Of a stretch of DNA of 64,000 nucleotides, positions 10,658 through 19,481 are shown piece after piece (within the stretch, counting starts at the first letter, position 1; every line of letters begins with the position of its first letter). Made by a program: the position numbers and the translations under genes. Source of the stretch: Helicobacter felis ATCC 49179. Lineage in GTDB: Bacteria; Campylobacterota; Campylobacteria; Campylobacterales; Helicobacteraceae. The stretch covers positions 1,436,311-1,500,310 of the forward strand of contig NC_014810.2 in NCBI RefSeq assembly GCF_000200595.1, read 5' to 3'. A model generated the notes under the pieces. The model had not been told where the DNA came from and made no database searches. It worked only from the letters and a program-made list of their open reading frames with translations.

Positions 10658-11206
10658 GTGGAATCTTTGCAAAATTTTATCTCTGAGAGTGGCCTGACCA
10701 CTTTGGCTGTATTGGCCCTCCTTTCCTTGTATTTTATTCTCACCCTGTGGGTATTTTTTTACAAATATGTTTCCATAAAAACCAATATCCTTAAAGAGCA
10801 ACATGCACTAGAAGCTTTGATGGCAGGCAATCAAAGCATGTTGAGCATAAAGCTTTTTGAGAGCACGGGGCGTTTTTCTAAAGAGCTTCTTTTAATATGG
10901 AAAAGTCAAGTCCTTCAAAGCAATACAACTGGGCTTGTCTTGCTCAGTATTATTGCCTCTACAGCCCCCTTTATTGGTCTCTTTGGCACTGTGGTGGAGA
11001 TTTTAGATGCCTTTGGGCGTTTGGGGGCGCAAGTTTCTTTTGATGTGATAGCCCCTGTTATCTCTAAGGCATTGGTAGCCACTGCTGGAGGCATTTTAAC
11101 TGCCATCCCTGCCTATTCTTTCTTTTTGATTCTCAAGCGCAAAGTTTACGATCTCTCAGTGTGCGTCCAAATGCAAATTGATTTTCTAGTGGCCAAGGAA
11201 AGTTGA
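10658..11206 (+). CDS. exbB: ExbB/TolQ-type proton channel protein
   Basis: Inner-membrane motor protein of the TolQ/ExbB/MotA family, 182 residues, with three predicted membrane helices: residues 14-37, about 85-110 and 130-155. The conserved segment TAPFIGLFGTVVEI, typical of TolQ/ExbB, is present. The start is GTG two bases after atpC, with AAGG upstream. It is followed by exbD and a TonB/TolA-like gene, so it powers a proton-motive-force-driven periplasm-spanning system. Whether this serves Tol-Pal, TonB uptake or both cannot be decided. Confidence 0.92.
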   Translation: MESLQNFISESGLTTLAVLALLSLYFILTLWVFFYKYVSIKTNILKEQHALEALMAGNQSMLSIKLFESTGRFSKELLLIWKSQVLQSNTTGLVLLSIIASTAPFIGLFGTVVEILDAFGRLGAQVSFDVIAPVISKALVATAGGILTAIPAYSFFLILKRKVYDLSVCVQMQIDFLVAKES

Positions 11207-11207
11207 G

Positions 11208-11609
11208 ATGTATGAGGTGGAGCATTGGGATACAGACAAGCCTGAGCTCAATATCACTCCCCTTGTGGACATTATGCTCGTTTTATTGGCGATTTTAATG
11301 GTTGCCACTCCTACGATCACTTACCAAGAAAAAATTAGTCTGCCACAGGGCTCTAAAACTGCCCGTGTTTCTAAAGAGAAGGTTCTAGAAATCCGCATGG
11401 ATATTAACCATAAAATTTATGTCCTTGATCGCCATTACGACTATGAAGGCTTCCGTGTGGCTTTCCCACTCCTGGCGCGCACTTACGCTAAAAATACGGC
11501 CGTCTATGTGCGCGCGGACAAACGCTTGCCTTATGAGAGCATTATTTTCTTACTCAAATCCATTAGGGAAGCAGGTTTTTCTAAGGTTTCTCTTATTACT
11601 AGTGCGTGA
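11208..11609 (+). CDS. exbD: ExbD/TolR-type protein
   Basis: Single-pass inner-membrane protein of 133 residues. The ExbD signature PELNITPLVDIMLVLLAILM is at residues 12-31, where the membrane Asp (in PLVDIML) conducts protons. A periplasmic domain follows. It pairs with the preceding ExbB and overlaps the following TonB/TolA-like gene by TGATG. Confidence 0.93.
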   Translation: MYEVEHWDTDKPELNITPLVDIMLVLLAILMVATPTITYQEKISLPQGSKTARVSKEKVLEIRMDINHKIYVLDRHYDYEGFRVAFPLLARTYAKNTAVYVRADKRLPYESIIFLLKSIREAGFSKVSLITSA

Positions 11610-12319
11610 TGGAAAATAAGGCACTTGGAATTGGAGCAGGAGCGCTAGCCTGCGCCTGCTATGCTGTTCTCTTGGGCTTGTTACTCAGTAAGCAAAGCCA
11701 AAATATCGCCGTAATGCCTGAAGAGAGTATCGATGTAGATTTCATTGCAAACGCTCCCCCTATCCCAAAGTCCATCCCTGCGCCCCCTGCACCTATTCCC
11801 TTTAAAGATCCGGGTATCAGCGATATGTTTTCTTCTCTTGCAGAACCTAGTAAGCCTCAAAAACCTACTCGTATTCCACAGAAGCAAGAGATGCAGGAGG
11901 TCCAAAATTTGTTAAAAACGATGGAATTTAATCAACACCAACAAGCGTTTAAAGACATTCAAAACAGCCTTAGTGCCATGAAAGAAAAGCTACAAACCTT
12001 GCAACATAAAAGTATCGATTTACAAGTGCCCAAAGAGGAGAAAAAGGTAGCGCAAGAATATCAGGCTTGGTTTCAAAACCTCTATGCAATTTTATATGGG
12101 CATTGGAAATTAGGCTTTAAGCAACCCGCCTCTGTGCGCGCGCTCATCACAATTTCTGCAACCGGACAGTTTAGCTACGCTCTAATCAGTTACTCCCCAT
12201 TTCCTCAATACAACCAAGAAATTGAGAGTCTTTTAAGTGCCCTACAGGGGCAAAAATTCACCCCTTATCCTAAGGGCTCTATCACTTTAACCGTAAATTT
12301 TACAACAAAGGATCAATGA
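11609..12319 (+). CDS. TonB/TolA-like periplasm-spanning protein
   Basis: Protein of about 236 residues with one N-terminal membrane helix (GAGALACACYAVLLGLLL), a Pro-rich stretch (PPIPKSIPAPPAPIPF) and a helical Gln/Lys-rich middle. A C-terminal domain near residues 140-236 has the TonB/TolA C-terminal flavour (YGHWKLGFKQP... ITISATGQFSYALI). Its place between exbD and tolB suggests the TolA role of linking the inner-membrane motor to TolB/Pal. The start at the ATG overlapping the exbD TGA is preferred to the GTG one codon earlier. Confidence 0.8.
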   Translation: MENKALGIGAGALACACYAVLLGLLLSKQSQNIAVMPEESIDVDFIANAPPIPKSIPAPPAPIPFKDPGISDMFSSLAEPSKPQKPTRIPQKQEMQEVQNLLKTMEFNQHQQAFKDIQNSLSAMKEKLQTLQHKSIDLQVPKEEKKVAQEYQAWFQNLYAILYGHWKLGFKQPASVRALITISATGQFSYALISYSPFPQYNQEIESLLSALQGQKFTPYPKGSITLTVNFTTKDQ

Positions 12320-13563
12320 TGCGATTTTTATGGTTCTTCATATTGGGTTGGCAAATGTTATGGAGCGCGGACGCCACCCTAGATATTATTAAAAATATTG
12401 AAAAACTTCCTAGCGTGGCCGTGCGCTATTTAAAAAACTCTCAAGAACCCTATTTGGCCAAGATTTATGCCATGTTGCTCACCGATCTTAAAATCAGCAA
12501 CCATGTTAAGACAATTGAGTTGGGCGCACAGGCAGAGCAGATCAACTATAGCGCGCTACAAGCCAAACAAGCCAGCTTATTGGTAAGTTTGCGCGTAGAT
12601 AAATTAGGACAAGTGAATGTGCGCTTTTATGATGTGGCCCATCAAAGCGTTTTGGGCATTAAAGACTACACTTTTAATCAAAAACCCCTCTATCCTTTCA
12701 TTGCACACCGCGTGGCTATTGATATTAATGACGCTCTCAAAGCTCCCCCTATCGCTTGGATGGCGCGTTTTGTTATCTTTGCTAAATATATCAAGCCTGG
12801 GGTTACTAAAATTTCCATTGCTGACTATACCCTCACATACAAGCAAGACATTATTGATAATGGCATGCTCAATGTTTTTCCCAAATGGGCCAACGCTGAA
12901 CAGAGCGCGTTTTATTACACTCAATATTTACACCACCCTACCATTATTAAATACAATTTACGAGATGGCACAAGTGAGGTGATCACTCAGAGTGAAGGCA
13001 TGGCCACTGTATCTAGCGTGAGTCGCAATGGTCGTAAACTTCTTTTGACCCTAGCACCCAATGGCCAAAGCGATATTTATCTCTACGATACGGCTAAAAA
13101 GAACAGCATCCGTCTTACAAAGTATCAAGGAATCGATGTGTTGGGTAATTTTGTCGGGAATGAGAAAGGGATGGTGTTTGTTTCAGATAGAGCGGGTTAT
13201 CCTAATGTGTATTTTAAAAAACTCCAACCTGATGCGCCTATCGAGCAAGTGGTTTTTTACTCTAAAAATAACGACTCCGTGGCGGCTTCAGGGAATAACA
13301 TCGTGTATGTGAGTCGTGAAAATCGCGATGAAAATGGTCAAATTAGTTTTAATTTACATTTTATCACTCTAAAGAGCGATTATGTGCGCCGCTTAACAGC
13401 AAGCGGTATTAATCAGATGCCTCGTTTTTCTCAGGATGGCAAGGCAGTCATGTATCTGAAAAAAGCTTCTCAGCAAAGTGCTTTGGGCGTGATTTTGCTT
13501 GATTATAATCAAAGTTACCTCTTTCCTTTAGAGGGCGTGCAGATTCAAGCTTTCGATTGGTAA
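12316..13563 (+). CDS. tolB: Tol-Pal system protein TolB
   Basis: Periplasmic protein of about 415 residues with a signal peptide (MMRFLWFFILGWQMLWSADA), an N-terminal alpha/beta domain and a C-terminal beta-propeller. Propeller blades show as repeats such as LYDTAKKNSIRLT, VFVSDRAGYPNVY and MPRFSQDGKAVMYLK. It interacts with Pal and TolA during outer-membrane constriction at division. The start overlaps the upstream stop by four bases; the second ATG at 12319 is an alternative. Confidence 0.92.
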   Translation: MMRFLWFFILGWQMLWSADATLDIIKNIEKLPSVAVRYLKNSQEPYLAKIYAMLLTDLKISNHVKTIELGAQAEQINYSALQAKQASLLVSLRVDKLGQVNVRFYDVAHQSVLGIKDYTFNQKPLYPFIAHRVAIDINDALKAPPIAWMARFVIFAKYIKPGVTKISIADYTLTYKQDIIDNGMLNVFPKWANAEQSAFYYTQYLHHPTIIKYNLRDGTSEVITQSEGMATVSSVSRNGRKLLLTLAPNGQSDIYLYDTAKKNSIRLTKYQGIDVLGNFVGNEKGMVFVSDRAGYPNVYFKKLQPDAPIEQVVFYSKNNDSVAASGNNIVYVSRENRDENGQISFNLHFITLKSDYVRRLTASGINQMPRFSQDGKAVMYLKKASQQSALGVILLDYNQSYLFPLEGVQIQAFDW

Positions 13564-13629
13564 TTTCTATAATATTAATAAAAATTAGGGTAGAATAGGG
13601 GTTTTACCCAAGCAATTACAAGGAGAGTT

Positions 13630-14313
13630 ATGAATAAGTGGTTGGTGGCAGGGACTTTAGTGGCTTTATTGGTGGCAACAGGTTGTGGTTCAAAGGGAGC
13701 TAAACCATCCAAGCCTCCCAAGAGTCAAAGTGCAGAAAATGTTCAAGAACAGCCAACGCAGTCAGTAAAAAATACAACTGTGCATCCAGAGGGAGTTCAG
13801 GAGAGCACTCCAGCAAAATCTCAGACACCTCAAACATCTCCAATATCTCAGACAAAAGAAGGACAGCCAGGGACAGCTCATGAATTAGAGACACAAAATG
13901 CTCAAAAAAATGCGAACGCTACATCAGAAACAGTTCCCGCTCCCCAAGAACCACAATCCGAGCAAGAACAATTTAAAAGTGGGGAAATTGTAGGACAAGT
14001 CTATTTTGACTTTGACAAATACAATGTGCGTCCAGACATGCAAGATGCAGTTGATCAAGGGGCGCAGAAAATCCAAGACTCTAAAATGAAGGTGCTCTTA
14101 GAGGGCAATACCGATGAGTTTGGCACGGGCGAGTACAATTTTGCTTTAGGAAACAAAAGGGCTTTAAGTGTTAAAGAGGCTTTAGTGGTCAAGGGGATTG
14201 CTCAAGATAACATTCGCACAATAAGTTTTGGAGAAAGTAAACCCATCTGCTTAGAGAAAACCAAAGAGTGCTACCAAAAAAATAGAAGGGTTGACATTAA
14301 AGTCGTGCAATAA
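13630..14313 (+). CDS. pal: Peptidoglycan-associated lipoprotein Pal
   Basis: Outer-membrane lipoprotein, 227 residues. The lipobox VATGC places the lipidated Cys at residue 19. A long Ser/Pro/Gln/Thr-rich linker (about 30-115) precedes the OmpA-like peptidoglycan-binding domain (VYFDFDKYNVRPDM, then LEGNTDEFGTGEYNFALGNKRA). The linker is long for Pal. AAGGAG lies seven bases upstream of ATG. A 66-base gap after tolB holds a possible -10 (TAGAAT, 13591-13596), so pal may have its own promoter. Confidence 0.94.
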   Translation: MNKWLVAGTLVALLVATGCGSKGAKPSKPPKSQSAENVQEQPTQSVKNTTVHPEGVQESTPAKSQTPQTSPISQTKEGQPGTAHELETQNAQKNANATSETVPAPQEPQSEQEQFKSGEIVGQVYFDFDKYNVRPDMQDAVDQGAQKIQDSKMKVLLEGNTDEFGTGEYNFALGNKRALSVKEALVVKGIAQDNIRTISFGESKPICLEKTKECYQKNRRVDIKVVQ

Positions 14314-15308
14314 TGCGTTTTTTGGCCTTAGTTGTATGCGGAATTTTAGGGTTGGGGGCAGAACCCTCTGCTTTTGACTTGCAAAGTGGCGCGACCAAAG
14401 AGGAACTGAGTAGCCTTAAGTCGAGCAATAAAAATTTGAGCAATGTGCTTGCTAGCCTTAAAGGTCAGGCGACCAGTTTGGCTCAAAACCAAGAGGGGCT
14501 TAGAAGTCTTTTTGAGGGACAGGGAAATAAGATTAAGCAACTAGCTGATGCCCTTGCAACACATGATAATGCACTCAAGGCCATTAAGGCCACTCAAGAT
14601 ATGCAGGAAAATTTGCTCAAGCAGCAAGGGGGTTTGATTGAGGCCCTCAAAGCCCAGATAGATGCCAATAAAAACGCTATCACCCAACTCGATCAGAAAA
14701 TCAATGACATGAACGCTGTGCTTACAAAAATGAACACCGATTTTGCGGCCAAATTAGAGGAGATACAAGGAGCGATTCAGACACAGGCGAATGATAATGC
14801 AGAAAAGCTTAAAAATCTTGCCCGTCTCCAAGCTAAGATGCTTGAAAAAGCCCAAGAAACCTCTCAAAATAAATCAGAGGAAGCAGATTTTAACAAGGAC
14901 TTATCGCGGAAACCTAAAATCTTCCAAGAAGCCCTAAGTCTTTACCGCCAAAAACATTTTAAACAAGCCCAAGCGCGTTTTGTGTGGTTGGGAGATAATG
15001 ATTTTAAAAGTGCTTACAGCTATTATATGGCTGGGGAAGCTGCCTATGCTCAAAAAAACTATAAAGAGGCGATTGTCCTTTATAAAAAAAGTGCTCTTAT
15101 TAAAGAAAAGGCAGAATACATGCCTGTTTTGCTTTGGCACACCGCTTGGTCTTTCCGATTTTTGGGCAATCAAAACACTTATTTGAAATTCTTACATTCT
15201 CTTTCTAGTCTTTATCCAGATAGCGAACAAGGTAAAAAGGCTCTCCCCTTGCTGGGCAAATCTCATCCAAAGGACAATAATGCAGACAAAACAAGTCGCC
15301 CTCATTGA
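14313..15308 (+). CDS. cpoB: Tol-Pal cell-division coordinator (CpoB/YbgF-like)
   Basis: Periplasmic protein of 331 residues with a signal peptide ([16 protein letters not shown]), a long coiled coil (about 25-200) and a C-terminal TPR region ([51 protein letters not shown]). It overlaps the pal stop by one base. The family coordinates Tol-Pal activity with septal peptidoglycan synthesis. The last 29 bases overlap slyD. Confidence 0.88.
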   Translation: MRFLALVVCGILGLGAEPSAFDLQSGATKEELSSLKSSNKNLSNVLASLKGQATSLAQNQEGLRSLFEGQGNKIKQLADALATHDNALKAIKATQDMQENLLKQQGGLIEALKAQIDANKNAITQLDQKINDMNAVLTKMNTDFAAKLEEIQGAIQTQANDNAEKLKNLARLQAKMLEKAQETSQNKSEEADFNKDLSRKPKIFQEALSLYRQKHFKQAQARFVWLGDNDFKSAYSYYMAGEAAYAQKNYKEAIVLYKKSALIKEKAEYMPVLLWHTAWSFRFLGNQNTYLKFLHSLSSLYPDSEQGKKALPLLGKSHPKDNNADKTSRPH

Positions 15309-15777
15309 ATATGAGGTGCTTGATCCCCAAACACAGGAAGTGCTTGATTCTAATATGGGCAAAAAACCTTTAGAATTTATGATAGGCGCAGGGCAGGTGA
15401 TTGCCGGTGTAGAAAAAGCGCTGGAAAAAGCCACGATTGGGGAGGTGATGGTTTTGCGCATTCCTCCCGAAGACGCTTATGGTCCATACCGCACAGATTA
15501 TCTCCAAGAAGTGCCCAGAGATCAATTTGAGGGAATCGAGCTTAAAAGAGGGATGACTCTCTTTGGTCAGGGCGAAAATCAAGAAAGTGTGCAGGTGAGC
15601 GTGAAAGATTTTAGTGATCAGATGGTGATGCTAGATTACAACCACCCTTTAGCCGGTAAGGAACTTCTTTTTCACCTGAAGCTCTTGGGTTTTAGAGAGG
15701 CCTCTGATCAAGAGATCACCATTTCTAAACACACTGGCAAGGGTTGTTGTGGGGGTGGATGTGGGTGTAAGCATTAG
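15280..15777 (+). CDS. slyD: SlyD-type peptidyl-prolyl isomerase
   Basis: FKBP-type prolyl isomerase and chaperone, 165 residues. The FKBP core has [18 protein letters not shown], with an inserted-flap region in the middle. The C-terminus ([13 protein letters not shown]) is a short Cys/His metal-binding tail; in this family such tails bind nickel and help hydrogenase and urease maturation. The ATG lies inside the upstream gene with AGGA before it, so the two genes overlap by 29 bases. Confidence 0.93.
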   Translation: MQTKQVALIEYEVLDPQTQEVLDSNMGKKPLEFMIGAGQVIAGVEKALEKATIGEVMVLRIPPEDAYGPYRTDYLQEVPRDQFEGIELKRGMTLFGQGENQESVQVSVKDFSDQMVMLDYNHPLAGKELLFHLKLLGFREASDQEITISKHTGKGCCGGGCGCKH

Positions 15778-15797
15778 TTAAAGTCTCCTCTGTTTCT

Positions 15798-16967
15798 ATG
15801 CGTTCTCTAAATATTGGAATTATTGGGCTTGGCAGTGTGGGAATGGGTGTTGTGGATATCTTGCAAAACAGCCAAGAAAACATCATTAGGCGCTGCGGGG
15901 CGCGTTTGCAAGTGCGCAAAGGGATTGTACGCGATCTCTCCAAGCCACGAAAAGTGAATTTTGTCCTCAGCGATTGCATGGCTGATGTGTTGGACGATCC
16001 TGAAATTGACATAGTGGTAGAATTGATTGGTGGCGTGCAGGAAGCCTTTGAGATCGCTCAAAGAACTCTTAAGAATAAAAAACTTTTTGTAACTGCTAAC
16101 AAGGCCATGCTTGCAACACACTACTTGACTCTGCAAAACCTAGCAACAAAGGCGATGGGTTTTGAGGCTAGCGTAGGAGGTGGATTGCCCATTGTTAATG
16201 CACTCAAAGATGGGTTAGCCAGTAGCGGGATACTTAGTTTATCGGGTATTCTCAATGGGACAAGCAATTTTATTTTAAGTCAAATGGAGCAGGGGCAGAG
16301 TTTTGAAAAGGCTCTCAAAGAAGCCCAAGCATTAGGCTACGCTGAGGCCGATCCCACTTTGGATATTAGCGGTGAGGATAGCGCACATAAACTTACCATT
16401 CTATCTACCCTAGCTTTCCAAACTGCACCCAAGATTGATTTTGTTTCAGGTATTGAGAACCTTAGCAGTGTCGATTTGCAATGCGCGCACTCTTTAGGTT
16501 ATCGCATTAAATTACTTGCGCACGCCCAACGACAAGACTACAAGCTGAATTTGAGGGTATGTCCCACTTGTATTCCTCAAAAACATTTTCTTGCCCAAGT
16601 AGATGGGGTGATGAATGGGGTAGCGATCAAGGGGGACTATGTAGGCGAAACTTTCTATTATGGAGCTGGTGCGGGAGGGCTAGCCAGTGCGAGCGCGGTG
16701 GTGAGCGATCTAATAGCTCTAGCTAAAAATGCTACCCCCCCTCCATCCATCCACCCCATTCCCTACACGCCCACAGATTTTCCTACTTCTTATTATCTGC
16801 GTTTGCGAAATCCTAGTTCTCTCTGCCTAGAGGAGCTAGGAATCCTTAATGATTGCTATGATAAAAGCAAGGCACTTTACATCACCAAACCCACCACTCA
16901 TAAGAAAATTCAAACGCTTTTTTCTACCCATCAATTAGATTGTGCATTGCCCATTTATGAGTCGTAA
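15798..16967 (+). CDS. hom: Homoserine dehydrogenase
   Basis: NAD(P)-dependent reduction of aspartate semialdehyde to homoserine, leading to threonine and methionine. The dinucleotide-binding start is GIIGLGSVGMGV, and the catalytic domain includes LSGILNGTSNFILSQM and the ADPTLDISGEDSAHKL block. At 389 residues it is about 30 shorter than many bacterial forms, and the shortening lies in the C-terminal ACT region (from about 340). Its stop overlaps the next gene. Feedback control by threonine may therefore differ (inference). Confidence 0.94.
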   Translation: MRSLNIGIIGLGSVGMGVVDILQNSQENIIRRCGARLQVRKGIVRDLSKPRKVNFVLSDCMADVLDDPEIDIVVELIGGVQEAFEIAQRTLKNKKLFVTANKAMLATHYLTLQNLATKAMGFEASVGGGLPIVNALKDGLASSGILSLSGILNGTSNFILSQMEQGQSFEKALKEAQALGYAEADPTLDISGEDSAHKLTILSTLAFQTAPKIDFVSGIENLSSVDLQCAHSLGYRIKLLAHAQRQDYKLNLRVCPTCIPQKHFLAQVDGVMNGVAIKGDYVGETFYYGAGAGGLASASAVVSDLIALAKNATPPPSIHPIPYTPTDFPTSYYLRLRNPSSLCLEELGILNDCYDKSKALYITKPTTHKKIQTLFSTHQLDCALPIYES

Positions 16968-17307
16968 AAAGGGTTTTATCGCTGAAGACTTGGCCTGCAC
17001 CTATTTAAAAACAAGAGGTTGTGAAATTATAGGACGCAATTTTTCTTGTTCTTTTGGAGAGATAGATATTATTGCCCGCAGAGGGGAGGTTTTGCATTTC
17101 ATAGAGGTTAAACAACGCTGCATGGGCAATCCTGCTTTGGCTATCACCCCTGCGAAACTAGAAAAATTGTGCAAAAGTATGGGAATGTATTTGCAACAAC
17201 ACCCCCAATATCTTTCCTATCCCTATTGCCTAGACGCTTTATTAATTTGCGGAAGTTTACAAAATCACACAATCGAATGGATTGAAAATTTGAGCGTCCT
17301 AAGTTAA
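16957..17307 (+). CDS. yraN: UPF0102 YraN-family protein
   Basis: About 116 residues with a restriction-endonuclease-like fold. The signature runs G-x-x-A-E-x-x-A-C-x-Y-L (residues 6-17), RNFSCSFGEIDIIAR and FIEVKQR, giving the D...ExK nuclease core. Biological function in bacteria is not settled. The ATG at 16957 lies inside the hom stop region; the in-frame GTG at 16942 is less likely. It is followed by trxA. Confidence 0.9.
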   Translation: MSRKKGFIAEDLACTYLKTRGCEIIGRNFSCSFGEIDIIARRGEVLHFIEVKQRCMGNPALAITPAKLEKLCKSMGMYLQQHPQYLSYPYCLDALLICGSLQNHTIEWIENLSVLS

Positions 17308-17366
17308 AGGTGAACTTTATCTTTAGAAATGTAATATCCAAGCTTAAAACAAATTGAGGAGCAAAT

Positions 17367-17684
17367 ATGGCAAATTATATTGAATTAACACATGAAAATT
17401 TTGACAGTGTAACAAGTAGCGGTGTTGTGGTGGTGGATTTTTGGGCCCCTTGGTGTGGACCTTGTAAAATGCTCTCCCCCATTATTGATGAATTGGCTGG
17501 CGAGTATGCAGGCAGAGCTAAAATTTGCAAAGTTAATACAGATGAACAAGAGGATTTGGCGGCCAAGTTTGGTATTAGGAGTATTCCTACCGTCTTTTAT
17601 ATGAAAGATGGTGAGGTAAAAAATCAAACCGTGGGCGCGCTTTCTAAACAAGACCTCAAAAAAAATATTGATAAATTGCTATGA
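17367..17684 (+). CDS. trxA: Thioredoxin
   Basis: Small redox protein of 105 residues with the WCGPCK active site at about 28-33 and the cis-Pro segment RSIPTVFYM. It reduces disulfides in the cytoplasm with electrons from TrxB. GAGGAG precedes the ATG. It overlaps trxB by four bases, so donor and reductase are co-translated. Confidence 0.96.
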   Translation: MANYIELTHENFDSVTSSGVVVVDFWAPWCGPCKMLSPIIDELAGEYAGRAKICKVNTDEQEDLAAKFGIRSIPTVFYMKDGEVKNQTVGALSKQDLKKNIDKLL

Positions 17685-18619
17685 TCGATCTAGCCATTAT
17701 CGGTGGGGGACCTGCTGGATTAAGTGCTGGGCTGTATGCAACGCGAGGGGGGCTTAAAAATGTTGTTCTCTTTGAAAAGGGGATGCCCGGGGGGCAAATT
17801 ACCCAAAGTAGTGAGATTGAAAACTACCCCGGAGTTAAAGAAGTTGTCAGTGGCTTAGATTTCATGCAACCTTGGCAAGAGCAATGTTTTCGCTTCGGTC
17901 TTAAGCATGAAATGGTCGCTGTAGTGCATCTGAGTTTAGAGGGCGAGCATTACCGCATCCACTTAGAAGATGGCAACTCTTTAGAGGCAAGAGCTGTGAT
18001 CTTGTGCACAGGTGGGCGGCCCAAGAGGACAGGTATTAAGGGTGAAGCTGAGTTTTGGGGCAAAGGCGTGAGCACTTGCGCGACTTGCGATGGCTTTTTT
18101 TACAAAAATAAAGAAGTGGCGGTCTTGGGAGGTGGCGACACCGCCTTAGAAGAAGCGATCTATCTAACTAAAATGTGTTCTAAGGTACACTTGATCCATA
18201 GGCGGGAGGCTTTCCGCGCTGCACCTGTTACTCTTGGGCATGCTAAAAAGAATCCCAAGATTGAGTTCATCACTCCGGCAGTGGTAGAAGAAATTAAAGG
18301 AGATGTCGGAGGTGTGAACGCTCTGAGTATCAAAGATTTAAAAACGGGGGCGGTGCGTGAGTTGAGTGTGCCCGGGCTTTTTATCTTTGTGGGGTATGAA
18401 GTCAATAATGAGATTCTTAAGCAAGAAGATGGGAGCATGCTTTGCGCGTGCGACTCTTATGGCTCTGTGTTGGTAGACCTCTCTATGAAAACAAATTTAA
18501 AAGGCCTTTTTGCAGCCGGAGATGTGCGCACTCAGGCGGCCAAACAGGTTGTCTGTGCAGCCGGAGATGGTGCGACCGCCGCGCTTTCAGCCATTGCTTA
18601 CTTGGACGCGCACTCCTGA
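17681..18619 (+). CDS. trxB: Thioredoxin reductase
   Basis: FAD/NADPH enzyme, 312 residues. It has the FAD-binding [14 protein letters not shown] at the N-terminus, the redox-active CATCDG near residues 132-137, the NADPH site [10 protein letters not shown], and the C-terminal FAD motif [10 protein letters not shown]. It regenerates thioredoxin. The stop overlaps the dapB start by one base. Confidence 0.96.
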   Translation: MIDLAIIGGGPAGLSAGLYATRGGLKNVVLFEKGMPGGQITQSSEIENYPGVKEVVSGLDFMQPWQEQCFRFGLKHEMVAVVHLSLEGEHYRIHLEDGNSLEARAVILCTGGRPKRTGIKGEAEFWGKGVSTCATCDGFFYKNKEVAVLGGGDTALEEAIYLTKMCSKVHLIHRREAFRAAPVTLGHAKKNPKIEFITPAVVEEIKGDVGGVNALSIKDLKTGAVRELSVPGLFIFVGYEVNNEILKQEDGSMLCACDSYGSVLVDLSMKTNLKGLFAAGDVRTQAAKQVVCAAGDGATAALSAIAYLDAHS

Positions 18620-19389
18620 TGGACATTGGAGTCTTTGGAGCGAGTGGCAAGGTAGGGGGACTTCTTATCCAAGAAATCAAAAAGACTACTGATTTAAATC
18701 TCTCCAGTGTTTTTATCCGCAAAAATCTCACCCCTGCTTTGATCCAAATCCTCCCTGAGAGCGCGTTTGTTACTAATAATTTGGAGCAGTTTTTACGGCA
18801 TTGTCAGCTTGTGATTGATTTTTCTCTTCCCCAGGCCACCTCTTCTCTTTTGGAAACTTTGTTGGAATGCCCCCTACCGCTTGTTTCAGGCACCACCGGT
18901 TTAGACGCACAGAGTTGGGAAAACCTACAAAAATTAGCCCGACATGTCCCCGTATTGCATGCCTCTAACATGTCGCTTGGGATGGCAGTTTTAAATAAGG
19001 TTGTGGGCTTGGTGGCCAAAAATCTAAGAGGGGCAGATATTGAAATTGTAGAAGCGCACCATCGTTATAAAAAGGACGCGCCTAGCGGGAGCGCTTTAAC
19101 CTTAGGAAAGACTTGCGCACAAGCCCGTAACCTAGAGTTTGAGAAAGTTTATGCGCCTCAAAGAGAGGCGCAACGCCAAGAACAAGAAATTGGTTTTGCG
19201 AGCGTGCGCGGGGGCGATGTGGTGGGAAAACATGTGGTGGGTTTTTACTCGGATGGGGAGTATTTGGAGCTAGCGCATGTCGTTACTGAGAGAAATGTTT
19301 TTGCAAAGGGTGCCTTAGAAGTGGCTAGATGGCTTGTTTCTCAACCTCCAGGCCTCTATAATATAGAAAATCTTTATACTAGAAACTGA
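18619..19389 (+). CDS. dapB: 4-hydroxy-tetrahydrodipicolinate reductase
   Basis: Lysine and diaminopimelate biosynthesis enzyme, 256 residues. The nucleotide-binding loop is GVFGASGKVGGLL, and the catalytic signature EAHHRYKKDAPSGSAL lies near the middle. I chose the ATG overlapping the trxB TGA; a longer open frame upstream is only the trxB region read in another frame. Probably the last gene of the hom-trx transcript. Confidence 0.95.
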   Translation: MDIGVFGASGKVGGLLIQEIKKTTDLNLSSVFIRKNLTPALIQILPESAFVTNNLEQFLRHCQLVIDFSLPQATSSLLETLLECPLPLVSGTTGLDAQSWENLQKLARHVPVLHASNMSLGMAVLNKVVGLVAKNLRGADIEIVEAHHRYKKDAPSGSALTLGKTCAQARNLEFEKVYAPQREAQRQEQEIGFASVRGGDVVGKHVVGFYSDGEYLELAHVVTERNVFAKGALEVARWLVSQPPGLYNIENLYTRN

Positions 19390-19439
19390 TTGTTTGTGCT
19401 TTAGTAGCGTCTTCTTTTTGTGCCTTTGCGATTAACTAA

Positions 19440-19461
19440 AGTGCCATATAATTATGGCACT
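19440..19461 (+). promoter_or_regulatory. Palindrome around the likely clpB -10 box
   Basis: AGTGCCATA-TAAT-TATGGCACT is a perfect 9-bp inverted repeat with a 4-base centre. The consensus -10 TATAAT (19447-19452) lies inside it. A transcript would start near 19459, about 20 bases before clpB. The symmetry over the -10 suggests a repressor operator, though a hairpin ending dapB is possible; no T-run follows, which argues against a terminator. Confidence 0.55.
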
Positions 19462-19481
19462 ACTCACACTTAAGGATGTCC

